From: Leptotrichia sp. oral taxon 879 str. F0557
Lineage (GTDB): Bacteria > Fusobacteriota > Fusobacteriia > Fusobacteriales > Leptotrichiaceae
Assembly: GCF_000469385.1 (NCBI RefSeq)
Contig: NZ_KI271358.1
Coordinates: forward strand, 1 to 38,577
DNA: 38,577 bases
Reading direction: 5' to 3'
Below the pieces are notes generated by a model that worked only from the letters and a program-made list of their open reading frames with translations, searched no databases and was not told where the DNA came from. Shown here one piece after another: positions 23,717 through 32,653 of the stretch. How positions within the stretch are numbered: the first letter of the stretch is position 1; each line of letters opens with the position of its first letter. Position numbers and translations under genes: made by a program.

Positions 23717-25948
23717 ATGGACGCATGGAGAGGATTTAAAGAAGGAAATTGGAAAGACAACATCGATGTTACAGAATTTATCAGATTAAATTATACTGAG
23801 TATTTAGGAGATGACAGCTTTTTAGAAGGGCCAACAGAAGCTACTACTGAACTGTGGAAAAGCCTTTCAGAAAAATTCAAGGTAGAAAGAGAAAAAGGTA
23901 TTTATGACGCTGAAACTAAAATACCTTCACAAATTGACGCTTATGGAGCAGGGTATATTAATAAAGATTTGGAAAAGATAGTAGGATTACAAACTGATGC
24001 ACCTTTAAAAAGAGCGATTTTTCCAAATGGTGGATTGAGAATGGTAAAAAACAGTTTGGAAGCATTTGGATATGAACTAGATCCCAAAACTGAAGAAATT
24101 TTTACTAAATATAGAAAAACTCATAATGATGGAGTTTTCTCAGCATATACTGATCAAATCAGAAAAGCAAGAAAAACAGGAATTATAACTGGACTTCCAG
24201 ATGCTTACGGACGTGGAAGAATTATTGGAGATTATAGAAGAGTTGTACTTTACGGAGTAGACAGATTAATTGCTGACAGACAAAATCAATTGAAAAATAT
24301 GGATCCGGCTGAAATGACAGAAGATGTAATAAGACTTAGAGAAGAAGTTTTTGAACAAATTAAAGCATTGCATGCTTTAAAGAGAATGGCTGAATCTTAT
24401 GGCTTTGACATTTCTGGACCAGCTACTAACGGTAAAGAAGCAGTACAATGGCTATATTTTGCATACTTAGCCGCTACAAAAGATCAAAATGGAGCTGCAA
24501 TGAGTATTGGAAGAACTTCTACATTCTTAGATATTTTCTTGGAAAGAGATTTGCAAGAAGGTACTTTGACTGAAAAAGAAGCTCAGGAAATAATGGATCA
24601 CTTTGTTATGAAATTAAGAATAATCAGATTCTTAAGAACACCAGAATATGATGCATTATTCTCAGGAGATCCAGTTTGGGTAACTGAATCAATCGGTGGT
24701 ATTGGAGAAGATGGAAGATCATTAGTTACTAAAAACTCATTCAGAATTTTACATACATTGTACAACATGGGAACTTCGCCTGAACCAAACCTGACAGTTC
24801 TATGGAGCGAACAATTACCTGAAACTTGGAAAAAATTCTGTGCAAAAGTATCAATTGATACATCATCAGTACAATATGAAAATGATGATATTATGAGACC
24901 ACAATTTGGTAATGACTACGGAATTGCCTGCTGTGTATCTCCAATGACTATCGGACACCAAATGCAATTCTTTGGAGCAAGAGTAAACTTGCCAAAAGCA
25001 TTATTATATGCAATTAATGGTGGAAAAGATGAAAAATTAAAAATACAAGTAACTCCAGAAGGGCAATTTGAGCCAATTAAGAGCGAATATCTTGAATTTG
25101 ATGAAGTATGGGAAAAACTGGATAAAGTATTAGACTGGTTAGCTTCAACTTATGTTAAATCATTAAACATTATTCACTATATGCATGATAAATATTCTTA
25201 TGAAGCATTAGAAATGGCATTGCATGATGTTCATATTAGAAGAACAGAAGCATTTGGAATTGCAGGATTATCAATTATTGCAGATTCATTGGCAGCTATT
25301 AAATACGGTAAAGTAAAAGTTGTAAGAGATGAAGAAGGGGATGCAGTTGACTATATCAATGAAAAAGACTATGTTCCATTTGGAAATAATGACGATGCTA
25401 CAGATCAGTTTGCAGTAGACATTACAAGAAGATTTATGAACAAATTAAGAACTCATAAAATGTATAGAGATGCCACTCCTACACAATCTGTATTGACAAT
25501 TACTTCAAATGTTGTATATGGCAAGAAAACAGGAAATACTCCTGATGGAAGAAGAGCTGGAGCACCATTTGGGCCAGGAGCAAATCCTATGCATGGAAGA
25601 GATACAAGAGGAGCTGTTGCTTCACTTGCCTCAGTAGCTAAAATTCCGTTTGAAGATGCAAACGATGGAATTTCTTACACATTTGCAATTACACCAGAAA
25701 CATTAGGTAAAAATTCAAATGAAAAACAAACTAATTTAGTTGGATTAATGGATGGATACTTCAATCAAACAGGACATCACTTGAATGTAAACGTATTCGG
25801 AAGAGAATTGTTAGAAGATGCAATGGAACATCCTGAAAATTATCCTCAATTAACAATCAGAGTTTCTGGATATGCAGTAAACTTTGTTAAATTGACTAAA
25901 GAACAACAATTAGATGTAATTAACAGAACAATATCAAATAAAATGTAA
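23717..25948 (+). CDS. pflB: Formate C-acetyltransferase (pyruvate formate-lyase)
   Basis: Glycyl-radical enzyme converting pyruvate and CoA to acetyl-CoA and formate in anaerobic fermentation. 743 aa, normal length. Catalytic cysteines C405-C406 in GIACCVSPM, and the glycyl-radical loop RVSGYAVNF with Gly718 near the C-terminus. The start [12 protein letters not shown] matches the family, and AAAGGATG lies upstream. It uses common codons and few rare ones compared with its neighbours, as expected for an abundant protein. It has its own promoter and two strong hairpins downstream; the activase gene follows about 590 bp later. Confidence 0.97.
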   Translation: MDAWRGFKEGNWKDNIDVTEFIRLNYTEYLGDDSFLEGPTEATTELWKSLSEKFKVEREKGIYDAETKIPSQIDAYGAGYINKDLEKIVGLQTDAPLKRAIFPNGGLRMVKNSLEAFGYELDPKTEEIFTKYRKTHNDGVFSAYTDQIRKARKTGIITGLPDAYGRGRIIGDYRRVVLYGVDRLIADRQNQLKNMDPAEMTEDVIRLREEVFEQIKALHALKRMAESYGFDISGPATNGKEAVQWLYFAYLAATKDQNGAAMSIGRTSTFLDIFLERDLQEGTLTEKEAQEIMDHFVMKLRIIRFLRTPEYDALFSGDPVWVTESIGGIGEDGRSLVTKNSFRILHTLYNMGTSPEPNLTVLWSEQLPETWKKFCAKVSIDTSSVQYENDDIMRPQFGNDYGIACCVSPMTIGHQMQFFGARVNLPKALLYAINGGKDEKLKIQVTPEGQFEPIKSEYLEFDEVWEKLDKVLDWLASTYVKSLNIIHYMHDKYSYEALEMALHDVHIRRTEAFGIAGLSIIADSLAAIKYGKVKVVRDEEGDAVDYINEKDYVPFGNNDDATDQFAVDITRRFMNKLRTHKMYRDATPTQSVLTITSNVVYGKKTGNTPDGRRAGAPFGPGANPMHGRDTRGAVASLASVAKIPFEDANDGISYTFAITPETLGKNSNEKQTNLVGLMDGYFNQTGHHLNVNVFGRELLEDAMEHPENYPQLTIRVSGYAVNFVKLTKEQQLDVINRTISNKM

Positions 25949-25969
25949 TTTAAAATTGATAAAAAGTCT

Positions 25970-25990
25970 GAAAATTAACCGATAATTTTC
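25970..25990 (+). other. Stem-loop just after pflB
   Basis: GAAAATTA (25970-25977) and TAATTTTC (25983-25990) form a perfect 8-bp stem around ACCGA, 22 bp after the pflB stop. No T-run follows; it might protect the mRNA 3' end. Confidence 0.5.
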
Positions 25991-26003
25991 AACTAATATG
26001 AGA

Positions 26004-26053
26004 AATGTCGCATAGTTTCATAAAATATGAGTTATGCGGCATTCTTTTCTATT
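26004..26053 (+). terminator. pflB terminator
   Basis: AATGTCGCATA (26004-26014) pairs with TATGCGGCATT (26033-26043) with one U-G pair, followed by CTTTTCTATT. It is a strong stem in an AT-rich background. Confidence 0.75.
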
Positions 26054-26193
26054 ATGTGATAATTTAAACTAAACTCTGTTTAATACCAAAACCCATTTAA
26101 ATAACGAATTTATTATACATTTTTCTAATAAAGGATATAAATTTAGTATTTTCAAATAATTTAAGATATAATTTTCGTTTTTTAAATAGAATC

Positions 26194-26292
26194 TGGCTCG
26201 AACTAATCCGTCGGAGCATTTTTCTGTGCTGGCAAAACTGTTTGAGCATAGCGAGTTTTTTGTCAGTGCAGAAAAATGTCGTAGACTAGCCA
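26194..26292. repeat. Long hairpin repeat related to the structured intergenic repeat, copy 3
   Basis: A 21-bp stem, 26217-26237 against 26258-26278, has no true mismatch if the plus strand is transcribed: 18 Watson-Crick pairs and three G-U pairs. The 20-nt loop is CTGTTTGAGCATAGCGAGTT, which joins directly the two end motifs (CTGTTTGAGC and GCGAGTT) of the 76-78-nt modules in copies 1 and 2. Outer flanks TGGCT (26194-26198) and AGCCA (26288-26292) also pair. TGGCTCG also begins copy 1 at 4721, again followed shortly by AGCATTTTT. Not coding. Confidence 0.75.
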
Positions 26293-26535
26293 TAGGTTAT
26301 TGCGAGCAATCTTGCCAAATATTTTGATTATTAGGATAAGCCTTTTACTGCAAGATAAGGTTTTGCGGCAATGAGCAATCCTGCAAACATAAGAAAAAAG
26401 TTGAATAGTTATGAATTAGCTATTGGAGAACCCTGTTATAAAAATTTATTCTCATTTTTAAACGAGGTTTAGTATAAAATAAAGTTTAAGTTATCGAATA
26501 ATTTATTGAATAAAAAAGAAAGAGAGAAAACTAAT
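26293..26535. other. Gap before pflA with short repeats
   Basis: Contains ATTGCGAGCAAT (a small palindrome), a pair ATCTTGC / GCAAGAT near 26310 and 26352, and a second GAGCAAT-C-TGC near 26372, so more folded repeat sequence. No gene seen. A pflA promoter must lie here or further upstream, but none is clear. Confidence 0.4.
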
Positions 26536-27270
26536 ATGAAAGTAAAAGGGTACATACATTCATTCGAATCATTTGGGACTAAGGATGGGCCTGGAATTAG
26601 ATTTGTGCTGTTCTTGCAAGGATGCCCTCTTAGATGTCTGTACTGTCATAATGTGGATACTTGGGAAATTAAGGACAATAAGATGATTATGACGGCTCAG
26701 GAAGTTATGAATGAAATTTTAAAAGTAAAGGGATTTATAAAAACTGGTGGGGTTACTGTATCTGGCGGTGAGCCTTTGATGCAGCCTGAATTTTTGATGG
26801 AGCTGTTTAAGCTTTGTCGTGAAAATGGGATTCAAACGGCACTTGATACATCCGGGTATATTTTCTCTGATAAGGCAAAACAGGTGCTTGAGCTTGTTGA
26901 TATGGTTCTGCTTGATATTAAGCACATAAATCCTGAAAAATATAAAATATTGACTTCAGTGGAGCTTGATAATACATTAAAATTTGCAAAATATTTGAAT
27001 GAGATTAATAAGCCGACTTGGTTAAGATATGTGTTAGTTCCTGGATATTCTGATGATGAAAATGATTTGCATGAGTGGGCAAAGTTTACTTCCCAGTTAA
27101 AAAATGTGGAAAGAGTGGATGTTTTGCCATTTCACCAAATGGGGCAGTATAAGTGGGAAAAAGTTGGGAAAGAATATAAATTAAAGGATACGCCAACACC
27201 AACGAGAGAATTAGTTGAAAAAGCTGAAGAAATTTTTAGATCTTATGGGTTGAAATTATTGGATAAATAA
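26536..27270 (+). CDS. pflA: Pyruvate formate-lyase activating enzyme
   Basis: Radical-SAM enzyme that generates the glycyl radical on PflB. 244 aa. The cluster motif C30-x3-C34-x2-C37 is in LQGCPLRCLYCHNVDTW; the SAM-binding GGVTVSGGEPLMQPEF follows at about 69-84. It begins MKVKGYIHSFESFGTKDGPGIRF as in the family. An in-frame TTG at 26506 would add ten residues, but ATG 26536 aligns with the family and has a purine-rich GAGAGA upstream. It is separated from pflB by about 590 bp containing a terminator and a hairpin repeat, so it is probably transcribed separately. Confidence 0.95.
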   Translation: MKVKGYIHSFESFGTKDGPGIRFVLFLQGCPLRCLYCHNVDTWEIKDNKMIMTAQEVMNEILKVKGFIKTGGVTVSGGEPLMQPEFLMELFKLCRENGIQTALDTSGYIFSDKAKQVLELVDMVLLDIKHINPEKYKILTSVELDNTLKFAKYLNEINKPTWLRYVLVPGYSDDENDLHEWAKFTSQLKNVERVDVLPFHQMGQYKWEKVGKEYKLKDTPTPTRELVEKAEEIFRSYGLKLLDK

Positions 27271-27413
27271 AATAAAGAGAATTAGTTCTAGTTTTTGGTT
27301 AAAATTTAGAAATGACTCCCTTTTGATTTATTTCAATTATATTTTCATGCGACTCTTTTATTAGGCAACTTACATTAAATTTTATTTAAAAAAGGAGTTT
27401 GAGCATATTTCAA

Positions 27414-28205
27414 TTAGCTAATTAAACTTTGTGAATAAATTATCTCTTTTATCTGTCCTAAGTTATTTGCCTTGCCAATTCCTATACTAATTGCTTTAGT
27501 TTTGAAGGGGGTAAAATTGTAATTTAAGATAAATGAATTTATTTTGGATGAATTTTCCTGAGTGAGCAAGGTTATATGCGGATCAAAGTTCATAAATACA
27601 TCTGGAGAGCCATATAAATTGAACAATTTTTCTTTTTCAGGAAAGTACCTTACCCACTCAGGAGTTTCTATGTCTTTCTTACGGTACTTAGTTAGGTTGA
27701 CTGTAATTTCATCTGCAAGCTGCTGAATATTTTGATTATTTTTGGCATAAACTGCAAGCGTTTTTCTTTCTGTTTTTTCTAACTTGTAAAATTCCATATC
27801 AAAAGATTTTGTCTGGTTTGCAATTTTTTCGACAGTTTCCTTGATTTTATATAGAGAATTTTTTTCATATTTTGTAAGATATAATGTCACATGTATAACA
27901 TATCCTTGTGTATAAAGGTTTTCAATTTGATTTTCCTCTAATTTCTTTGAAATATTTTTAATATTTTTAGTTGCACTATTATCCATAATTATGAAAACGT
28001 TATAATTTTCATTTGTACTGGAATCGGAACTAAAAAAATTAAATAAAATCGCTCCTCCAATAATAATGAAGAATATTTCTGCATCACTAAAACTTTGATC
28101 TGAAGCAGAAACGTTAGAATTGTCATTAGAAGTACTGTAATCTGCATTGGAAAAAATATTAAAACAAAATAGTATAAAAGCTAAAAAAAATATTTTTTTT
28201 ATCAT
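27414..28205 (-). CDS. Exported 2H-phosphoesterase-like protein, paralogue 2
   Basis: 263-aa protein with a signal peptide (MIKKIFFLAFILFCFNIFSNA), a Ser/Asn-rich linker and an extra hydrophobic segment (about 43-58) absent from its paralogue at 28643, so it may be membrane-tethered. The two H-x-T motifs of the 2H phosphoesterase superfamily are at His105-Thr107 (VIHVTLYLT) and His210-Thr212 (DPHITLLT), 105 residues apart as in the paralogue. The superfamily includes 2'-5' RNA ligases/cyclic phosphodiesterases; the exact substrate here is unknown, and an extracytoplasmic location is unusual. It has its own promoter, nearly identical in layout to that of the paralogue. Confidence 0.6.
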   Translation of the reverse strand: MIKKIFFLAFILFCFNIFSNADYSTSNDNSNVSASDQSFSDAEIFFIIIGGAILFNFFSSDSSTNENYNVFIIMDNSATKNIKNISKKLEENQIENLYTQGYVIHVTLYLTKYEKNSLYKIKETVEKIANQTKSFDMEFYKLEKTERKTLAVYAKNNQNIQQLADEITVNLTKYRKKDIETPEWVRYFPEKEKLFNLYGSPDVFMNFDPHITLLTQENSSKINSFILNYNFTPFKTKAISIGIGKANNLGQIKEIIYSQSLIS

Positions 28206-28253
28206 AATAAAGCCTCCTAGAATTTCTATTTTAGATTACTTTTATTTATTATC

Positions 28254-28281
28254 ATTATACCTTAAAAAAATCTAAAAACAA
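28254..28281 (-). promoter_or_regulatory. Promoter of 2H-like paralogue 2
   Basis: Minus strand -35 TTGTTT (28276-28281), 16-bp spacer ending AAGG, -10 TATAAT (28254-28259). The same elements, spacing and the downstream AAAAGTAATCTAAAAT block recur before the paralogue. Confidence 0.75.
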
Positions 28282-28317
28282 TGTTTAATAAATATTTTAG
28301 TTAGCTTTGATTATTTT

Positions 28318-28626
28318 TTATATAATCTGTTCAATTCTATAATTTAATTCGTCAAAATCAATAATTTTAGCTTGTCTGTGTATCTCTCTGCCTTCATAAA
28401 ATAGAATAACTACTGGGACTGAAAATAGACTTAATTGCCCAACAGCTTCAGGAATTTCAGATGCTTTGATATAATAAGCGGGGAAATTTTGTTCATTAAC
28501 AATTTTCTCAACTTTTGGCATATCAACCTGACAAACGCTGCAATTATTCATTGAAACGTATAATAAAAAATATTCTTCTTCTTTTATTTTATTAAGTATT
28601 TGTTCATAATTTTCAAGTTTTTTCAT
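28318..28626 (-). CDS. Small thioredoxin-like protein
   Basis: 102-aa thioredoxin-fold protein without a signal peptide. Active-site-like C29-S-V-C32 (in MNNCSVCQVDMPK), and the cis-proline region FSVPVVILF near 71-79. The CSVC dipeptide differs from the classical CGPC, so its redox potential and partners may differ. It starts 16 nt after the stop of the 2H-like gene 28643 with AAAAAAGGAA upstream, so the two are probably one transcript. A bacillithiol/glutaredoxin-like role or delivery of electrons to an exported partner are both conceivable. Confidence 0.8.
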   Translation of the reverse strand: MKKLENYEQILNKIKEEEYFLLYVSMNNCSVCQVDMPKVEKIVNEQNFPAYYIKASEIPEAVGQLSLFSVPVVILFYEGREIHRQAKIIDFDELNYRIEQII

Positions 28627-28642
28627 AGAATTTTTTCCTTTT

Positions 28643-29296
28643 TTATTTTTTAAATTTTACCGAATAAATTATATTTTTTGCTTGCCCCAAATCGTCAACT
28701 TGAGCGATTCCTATACCAATGACTTTAGATTTGAAAGGTTTAAAATCATATTTTGAAGTAAATGCATCTATTTTTGCTGAATCTTCTGGAGTAAGTAAAG
28801 TTATGTGTGGATCAAAGCTTGTAAATACATTTGGAGAGCCGTACAAATTGAAGGATTTTACTTTTTCAGGAATAGATTTTGCCCAGTCAGGAACTTGTGC
28901 GTCCTTTGCACGATATTTGTTTAAGCTGACTGTTATTTCATCTGCAAGCTGTTGTATAGCTTCATTGTTTTGAGCATCAAGCATAAACCAGTTTCCGCCA
29001 GTTTTTCTTAATCTGTAAAATTCTATATCAAAAGGCTTTGTCTGATTTGCAATTTTGTTGACAGTATCCTTTATTGTTTTTAGTGCTTCAGGCTTGTATT
29101 CTGTAAGATAAAGTGTCAGATGGACTGCATATCCTTTGGAATAAAGGCTTTCGATTCCTTCATTTTTAAGTCCTTTTGAAATGTTTTCCACATTTTTAGT
29201 TGCATTGTTATCCATAATTACAAAAACATTATAGTTTACATTAGAAAAAACATTGATACAAAACATTAAAAAAATTGAAAAAAATAATTTTTTCAT
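28643..29296 (-). CDS. Exported 2H-phosphoesterase-like protein, paralogue 1
   Basis: 217-aa protein with a signal peptide (MKKLFFSIFLMFCINVFSN) followed directly by the domain. H-x-T motifs at His59-Thr61 (AVHLTLYLT) and His164-Thr166 (DPHITLLT) mark the 2H phosphoesterase fold. It is clearly homologous over its length to the protein at 27414 (shared YNVFxIMDNxATKN, KIANQTK, QQLADEITV, FNLYGSP). No lipobox is seen. Likely periplasmic. The family cleaves 2',3'-cyclic or 2'-5' phosphodiester bonds, but the substrate here is unknown. It heads a probable operon with the thioredoxin-like gene. Confidence 0.65.
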   Translation of the reverse strand: MKKLFFSIFLMFCINVFSNVNYNVFVIMDNNATKNVENISKGLKNEGIESLYSKGYAVHLTLYLTEYKPEALKTIKDTVNKIANQTKPFDIEFYRLRKTGGNWFMLDAQNNEAIQQLADEITVSLNKYRAKDAQVPDWAKSIPEKVKSFNLYGSPNVFTSFDPHITLLTPEDSAKIDAFTSKYDFKPFKSKVIGIGIAQVDDLGQAKNIIYSVKFKK

Positions 29297-29339
29297 AATA
29301 AAACCTCCTAAATTTTTTATTTTAGATTACTTTTACTAC

Positions 29340-29367
29340 ATTATACCTTAAAATATTTTAAAAACAA
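29340..29367 (-). promoter_or_regulatory. Promoter of 2H-like paralogue 1
   Basis: Minus strand -35 TTGTTT (29362-29367), 16-bp spacer, -10 TATAAT (29340-29345), duplicated together with the gene. Confidence 0.75.
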
Positions 29368-29417
29368 GATTTAAACAATATTTTAGTCTAAATTTGACTG
29401 ATTTCAATACGTTTATT

Positions 29418-30125
29418 TCATTTTTTTATAAGTTTGTCTAAAAATTCATAAAGAAGATTATTCATTTCATCGTAGTTATTGCTATGTATAGTTTGAGGAG
29501 ATTGAACAAAAGGTAAAGTTTGGCTATCCTGCTCGAGAGTTTTATCTGAATCTATTAATAATTCAGTTAGAGCTTTTGTAAATTCGAGATGACATTGAAA
29601 GCCATAATGTTTTTCACTATATTTTATAATCTGTCGTGGACACCCTTTACTTGCTGCCAAGACTTTTGCAGTATCTGTTAATCCTGGCATATCACTATGC
29701 CAATGCCCTACAATAGCCTGTTTTCCAAAATGTTTTATGTTATCATCTTCCAGTCCATCTTTTGTCAGTTCAATTGGAAAATTCCCTATTTCACGGAAAG
29801 GGCTTTTTTCTGCTTTTCCACCAAATGCTTCTCCTAGCAATTGAGCGCCAAGACATATTCCAACTACGAATTTATCTGCCTTTACAGCCTTTCTAATTAA
29901 TTCAATTTCAGCTTTTGCATCAAAATAGGGAAACTCGCTGTTATCTCCAATAGGACTCTGCGGTCCGCCCATCACTATCAAAAAATCAAATGAATCTGCA
30001 TTTTCAGGCAACTTTTCATATTGATATACTTTTGTTGTGGAAATATCGTGTCCAGAAAGTGCTGCCCAAGCAAGATAAGCTCCTGGCGCTTCAAATACTT
30101 CGTGTAATATAAAGTGTATTTTCAT
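29418..30125 (-). CDS. Class I glutamine amidotransferase-like protein
   Basis: 235-aa cytoplasmic protein with the full triad: Cys91 in GICLGAQLL, and His179 plus Glu181 in FQCHLEF, with GGPQSPIGD near 53-61 as oxyanion region. It resembles the stand-alone GMP-synthase-like amidotransferase family (YfeJ-type), some members of which act on gamma-glutamyl compounds. No synthase partner is adjacent, so the amide acceptor is unknown. The start follows AAAGGAG. It lies downstream of the LacI regulator gene on the same strand with about 56 bp between, so it may read through from the sucrose operon. Confidence 0.8.
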   Translation of the reverse strand: MKIHFILHEVFEAPGAYLAWAALSGHDISTTKVYQYEKLPENADSFDFLIVMGGPQSPIGDNSEFPYFDAKAEIELIRKAVKADKFVVGICLGAQLLGEAFGGKAEKSPFREIGNFPIELTKDGLEDDNIKHFGKQAIVGHWHSDMPGLTDTAKVLAASKGCPRQIIKYSEKHYGFQCHLEFTKALTELLIDSDKTLEQDSQTLPFVQSPQTIHSNNYDEMNNLLYEFLDKLIKK

Positions 30126-30181
30126 TGGTGTTCTCCTTTAGTTTTTGGATTTATAGTAAAATTTAAAATTAAACGTAGAAA

Positions 30182-31165
30182 TTATAATGTAGGTTTAGTT
30201 GTTTTTCCAGATAAAAATGTTACAGGAATTTTTATGTTTATTTTATTTTCTTTATTTTCTATTGTGTCAACTAATATTTTAACAGATTGTACAGCGATTT
30301 CTTCAATGTTCTGTCTAATTGTAGATAGATAATTTTTTTCTCTTTTTGAAGATTTTGCTCCATCAAAGCCTATTATTTGGACATCTTCAGGCACAGAAAT
30401 ATTTAAATCTTCCAGTTTTTCTAAAATGTAGAAAGCATGTGCATCCGTTGAAGAAAAAATACCGTCAATTTTTTTGGTTATAATAAATTTTTTTATAAAA
30501 TTATCTACTTCCATTTCAAATTCTTTTCTTGTTCCAGTATTGTAGCATATTTGATTGAAAATATTATGTTCACTGCAATAGTCCTTGAAACCGTTTAATC
30601 TTGAAATAGTGTCATTTGAATATTTTGAGCCATGACCAATGTAGGCTAAATTTTTACTACCATGTTTTATTAACATTTCTGTAGCTAATCTTCCACCTGA
30701 ATAATTATCACTGCTTACAAAATTGGTTTTATTTGAAAAAAATCTATCTATACTTACAAATGGAAGACTTTCGGATATATATTCATCTATATTGCTATAT
30801 GTCACGGCTATTATTCCGTCTACTTTGTTCTGTCTTGACATTGTTATGAACTGGATTTCCTTTTCTATATTATTTTCTGAATTATATAAAATCAGTTTTA
30901 TTTCATGTTTACGTAATTCTTTTTCAATGTGGAAAGTCAATTCACTAAAAAAAGGATTCCAAATGCTGGGAATTATAAGGACAACAGTATTGGTCCTGTT
31001 AATTTTTAGTCCTTTAGCATATATGTTTGGTTCATAATTTAATTCCTTTACTGCTTTTTCAATTGCAAGTTTAGTTTTTTCCTTTAAAGCGATACCGTTA
31101 AAATATTTAGATACGCTTCCAACGGAAACTTCTGCTAATTTTGCAACATCTTTCATAGTTGGCAT
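30182..31165 (-). CDS. scrR: LacI-family regulator of the sucrose operon
   Basis: 327-aa repressor: N-terminal LacI helix-turn-helix (TMKDVAKLAEVSVGSVSKYFNG, residues 3-24, with the hinge helix reaching about 60), then a periplasmic-binding-protein-like sensor domain (IWNPFFSELTFHIEKEL; VDGIIAVTYSN; GFDGAKSS). It begins 18 nt after the GH32 gene stop with GGGGG before the ATG, so it is the last gene of scrA-scrB-scrR. The operator in front of scrA is its likely target. The effector is probably a fructose- or sucrose-derived sugar phosphate, by analogy to ScrR. Confidence 0.88.
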   Translation of the reverse strand: MPTMKDVAKLAEVSVGSVSKYFNGIALKEKTKLAIEKAVKELNYEPNIYAKGLKINRTNTVVLIIPSIWNPFFSELTFHIEKELRKHEIKLILYNSENNIEKEIQFITMSRQNKVDGIIAVTYSNIDEYISESLPFVSIDRFFSNKTNFVSSDNYSGGRLATEMLIKHGSKNLAYIGHGSKYSNDTISRLNGFKDYCSEHNIFNQICYNTGTRKEFEMEVDNFIKKFIITKKIDGIFSSTDAHAFYILEKLEDLNISVPEDVQIIGFDGAKSSKREKNYLSTIRQNIEEIAVQSVKILVDTIENKENKINIKIPVTFLSGKTTKPTL

Positions 31166-31183
31166 ATTTTCCCCCTTAAATTA

Positions 31184-32653
31184 TTAAATTTCCCATAATT
31201 TACCGTCTATATCAGCTTCTCCATCTGTAAAAAAGAAAATTTCATTATTTTCAATGTTATTATATAATCTTGAACTAAAAACTTCAAGTCCATCGTTTAC
31301 GAAAATTTCAGCTGAGGACTCGTCTAAAAATAAATGTAATTTCAGATTTTTTTCTTTAAATTTACATTTTCTGATATCTCCTCCTTCAAAATTTTCTGTT
31401 AATTCACCGGAATGGGTTCTATCAAATACAAGTTCATTATTTTTCAAATCGTAGAAGAAGACAGTTTCTTCGTTATTTCCAACTCTAAATTTTATTCCAA
31501 CTTTCTCAGCTTTTATATTTTCAAAATTTACATCCAGTTCATAAGTTCTTTTCTCATTTTTTAAATTGACAGGATTGTTATTCAGTTTAAAAGAGAATTC
31601 ATCTTCTGATTTTCTAAGTTTAACAAGTTCAGGTAAAGGTTTCTGATATAAAATATTATTTTTCAGTTCAAGTACTCTAGAAATTGTCAGACAATGAGCC
31701 CAGTCATATTTATCAGTTACACTGTCAGTTCCCGGAAGGCCAAACCAGCCAATTAATATTCTTCTGCCTTTATTATCTTCCATCGTTTGAGGCGCATAAA
31801 ATTCAAATCCTCTGTCAAATTCTTTAAATTCCTGATGTTTAAATTCGCCTTTTTCAAAATCAATTTTTTCTCCAATTAAATATCCTGACTGAAAAATATT
31901 ATTATATTTTTCTCCTTCAGCTTCCATTCCTTGTGGAGAAAACATTAAAACAGCTTTATCCTCAAATTCAAAATAATCAGGACATTCCCACATAAATCCA
32001 CTATTTTCACTGAAATCAGTCTTTAAATTTCCACGAAACTCCCACTCCTTCAAATCATTTGAACTGTAATAAACTATAGCTCCCTTATTGTCATCTGTTT
32101 CAGCTCCTACTAAGCAATAATATTTTCCATTTTTTATAAAAACTTTTGGATCCCTGAAGTTGTCTGTATATCCATCTGGAACTTTATTTATAAATGGTTT
32201 ATCATTTTTTGTGATTTTTCCTTCCTTATCCATTACTGCAATACATTGATACGGATTTCTAATCCAGTTTTCATCTCTTGTATTTCCTGTGTAGAATAAA
32301 AACAGTTTATCTTTCAATGGAAGCCCTGTACCAGAAAAAACACCATGGCTATCATAAATAGTATCTGGTTTCATTGCAATTCCTTCATCTGTAAATGTCA
32401 CTAAATCTGTTGACGAAAGATGATACCAGTATTTGACACCATGTACTGGACCTAATGGAAACCATTGATAAAATATATGATATTTTCCATTGAAATAACT
32501 AAATCCATTTGGATCATTTAATAATCCAGTATTGGGCTGGATATGAAATTTTTGTCTGTATGGTGAATTTTTTACTTTTTCTTTTAATTTATCATATTTT
32601 TCTTTTGGAAAATTTTCTAACCGTTGGTATCTTTTTTCTCTAGGCCACTCCAT
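31184..32653 (-). CDS. scrB: Sucrose-6-phosphate hydrolase (GH32)
   Basis: Cytoplasmic beta-fructosidase that splits sucrose-6-phosphate into glucose-6-phosphate and fructose. 489 aa. Five-bladed propeller motifs: NDPNG at 46-50 with nucleophile Asp47, FRDPKVF near 167-173, and the acid/base Glu in WECPDYFE near 224-231. A C-terminal beta-sandwich begins near 355. The start lies in the 3' end of scrA, overlapping by 14 nt, with AAAGGAGG inside scrA. Other beta-fructosides are possible substrates, but the PTS partner favours the phosphorylated sugar. Confidence 0.92.
   Translation of the reverse strand: MEWPREKRYQRLENFPKEKYDKLKEKVKNSPYRQKFHIQPNTGLLNDPNGFSYFNGKYHIFYQWFPLGPVHGVKYWYHLSSTDLVTFTDEGIAMKPDTIYDSHGVFSGTGLPLKDKLFLFYTGNTRDENWIRNPYQCIAVMDKEGKITKNDKPFINKVPDGYTDNFRDPKVFIKNGKYYCLVGAETDDNKGAIVYYSSNDLKEWEFRGNLKTDFSENSGFMWECPDYFEFEDKAVLMFSPQGMEAEGEKYNNIFQSGYLIGEKIDFEKGEFKHQEFKEFDRGFEFYAPQTMEDNKGRRILIGWFGLPGTDSVTDKYDWAHCLTISRVLELKNNILYQKPLPELVKLRKSEDEFSFKLNNNPVNLKNEKRTYELDVNFENIKAEKVGIKFRVGNNEETVFFYDLKNNELVFDRTHSGELTENFEGGDIRKCKFKEKNLKLHLFLDESSAEIFVNDGLEVFSSRLYNNIENNEIFFFTDGEADIDGKLWEI

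Noticed and set aside
26069-26293. Minus-strand open frame of 74 codons between pflB and pflA
   Set aside because: It lies across the hairpin repeat, whose palindromic sequence accounts for the open frame; no ribosome-binding site, and the repeat behaves as non-coding.
27311-27395. ACTCCCTTTT...AAAAAAGGAGT as the ends of a small mobile element
   Set aside because: Short, A/T-run-based arms with a mismatch in an AT-rich region; likely chance.
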